A stretch of 6,801 nucleotides of DNA from Bacillota bacterium (lineage in GTDB: Bacteria; Bacillota; UBA4882; UBA8346). Made by a program: the position numbers and the translations under genes. The notes below the pieces were generated by a model. That model was given only the letters and a program-made list of their open reading frames with translations, ran no database searches and had not been told where the DNA came from. The DNA lies in contig DNPQ01000538.1 in NCBI GenBank assembly GCA_003501335.1, positions 1 through 6,801 on the forward strand, given 5' to 3'. Below are positions 6,293 through 6,801 of the stretch, in pieces; position 1 is the first letter of the stretch; each line of letters opens with the position of its first letter.

Positions 6293-6304
6293 AATCTTTA
6301 GATT
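6293..6304. promoter_or_regulatory. Short palindrome over the HD-GYP start-of-transcription region
   Basis: AATCTTTAGATT is a 5-base inverted repeat around TT, overlapping the 3' part of the -10 element and the expected transcription start. It could be a repressor site or chance in A/T-rich DNA. Confidence 0.2.
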
Positions 6305-6330
6305 AAAATTCCGGATATAAATATTATCAA
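6302..6330 (-). promoter_or_regulatory. Sigma-A-type promoter of the HD-GYP gene
   Basis: On the minus strand TTGATA (6330-6325, 5 of 6) and TTTAAT (6307-6302, 5 of 6) are separated by exactly 17 bases. Transcription would start near 6295, leaving a leader of about 75 bases with no recognised riboswitch. It lies just downstream of the aminopeptidase terminator, which makes the HD-GYP gene an independent unit. Confidence 0.65.
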
Positions 6331-6338
6331 TATCCAAT

Positions 6339-6378
6339 AAAAAAGTAGTTACCCAGATTTTTACCCCAGTAACTACTT
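6339..6378 (-). terminator. Intrinsic terminator downstream of the aminopeptidase gene
   Basis: AAGTAGTTAC and GTAACTACTT form a perfect 10-base stem (6378-6369 with 6352-6343) around a 16-base loop. On the minus strand the last arm runs into six T (6344-6339). The plus strand has no T-run after the stem, so the terminator is directional and serves the aminopeptidase transcript. Confidence 0.88.
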
Positions 6379-6412
6379 AAAATACATTTTGCCCCGGATT
6401 ATCGCCTTGGTA

Positions 6413-6502
6413 TTATAAGAGTAAAGCAGCCCATCCCAGCGAGATACGGCACACATCGGCTCTTTTGCCATCGTTAAACCGGAAATAAATCTCTTGTTCC
6501 AT
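6413..6502 (-). CDS. Possible 29-residue small protein coupled to the aminopeptidase gene
   Basis: An ATG at 6502-6500 overlaps the aminopeptidase stop as TAATG and opens a 29-codon frame ending in TAA at 6415-6413, ahead of the terminator. The peptide starts MEQEIYFRFNDGKRADVCR and ends in the hydrophobic GWAALLL. The overlap is the arrangement typical of translational coupling, but the ribosome site is weak (AGAG only) and I recognise no family. It could be a true small protein, a remnant of a longer gene, or chance. Confidence 0.3.
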   Translation of the reverse strand: MEQEIYFRFNDGKRADVCRISLGWAALLL

Positions 6503-6801
6503 TAAACCAAATTCTCTGGATTTAAAGCTTCAAGCTCAGGAAGGACAAAACGGCCCTCTTTGCGGATGAGTTTCCCATCCAAATAAATCTCTCCCCCGCC
6601 ATATTCAGGCTGCTGAATAAAGACCAAATCCCAATGAATCGCCGACCGATTGCCATTATCGCATTCCTGATAAGCCTGACCGGGGGTAAAATGAATACTA
6701 CCGCAGATTTTCTCATCAAAAAGCGTATCTTTCATCGGTTTTAAAATATAAGGATTGACTCCGAAAGAAAACTCTCCGACAAAACGGGCCCCCTCATCCG
6801 T
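6502..6801 (-). CDS. M29 family aminopeptidase, C-terminal 99 residues
   Basis: The frame is open to the window edge, so this is the end of a gene whose family members run to about 370-410 residues. It resembles the C-terminal catalytic part of thermophilic-type metallo-aminopeptidases (AmpS/PepS, M29), cytosolic enzymes that release N-terminal amino acids from peptides. Visible landmarks, numbered from the first residue in the window, are FVGEFSFG (7-14, E10), TLFDEKICGSIHF (26-38, H37), SAIHWDL (53-59, H56 and D58), then the closing GEIYLDGKLIRKEGRFV block. By family knowledge E10, H37, H56 and D58 correspond to metal ligands, so the site appears intact. An internal ATG at 6735 could be mistaken for the start, but the similarity continues upstream of it. 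Stop TAA at 6504-6502; the transcript is terminated at 6339-6378. Confidence 0.88.
   Translation of the reverse strand, partial: TDEGARFVGEFSFGVNPYILKPMKDTLFDEKICGSIHFTPGQAYQECDNGNRSAIHWDLVFIQQPEYGGGEIYLDGKLIRKEGRFVLPELEALNPENLV

Noticed and set aside
6412..6417. Perfect TATAAT on the minus strand
   Set aside because: No -35-like hexamer at 16-18 bases upstream, and the terminator follows directly.

Overview
The window looks like the chromosome of a low-GC, Gram-positive-type Bacillota, probably clostridial or a deep-branching relative. The reasons are strong Shine-Dalgarno sites (GGAGG, AGAGGAG, AAGGAG), frequent TTG/GTG starts, A/T-rich spacers with sigma-A-like promoters, U-tailed hairpin terminators, and homologues of Bacillus/Staphylococcus families (UgtP/YpfP, LtaA, YkoP, YkoF). 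No lineage-specific marker is present, so the assignment is inference. Codon use looks even across the window and I see no mobile element, CRISPR array, rRNA or tRNA.

Layout. Positions 1-347 (minus) hold the N-terminal part of a ferritin-like protein that runs off the left edge. Positions 439-4200 (minus) form a compact four-gene operon, transcribed right to left: GT28-type glycolipid glycosyltransferase, LtaA-like MFS transporter, CE4 polysaccharide deacetylase, YkoP-like protein. The genes are joined by stop-adjacent ribosome sites, a TAATG overlap and a one-base gap. A roughly 280-base divergent control region (4201-4484) carries a candidate promoter for each direction, an inverted repeat and two Spo0A-box-like words. 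On the plus strand a small stand-alone YkoF-type thiamine-binding domain (4485-4724) ends at a strong hairpin terminator. Converging on it is a monocistronic tandem HD / HD-GYP protein (4940-6220, minus) with its own good sigma-A promoter. The right edge has the C-terminal 99 residues of an M29 aminopeptidase (minus), an overlapping possible 29-codon ORF, and a perfect-stem terminator (6339-6378) that isolates it from the HD-GYP gene.

How the genes may work together. The operon reads as a membrane glycolipid module. The glycosyltransferase would put sugar on a lipid at the inner leaflet, and the MFS protein would flip the product, as LtaA does for the YpfP product in Staphylococcus aureus. 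The membrane-anchored NodB deacetylase could then remove an acetyl group from that glycolipid or a polymer built on it. YkoP has no known function but is tightly coupled to the other three. This combination, a ypfP-ltaA-like pair extended by deacetylase and YkoP, is the most interesting system in the window. The other genes look like independent housekeeping or signalling units.
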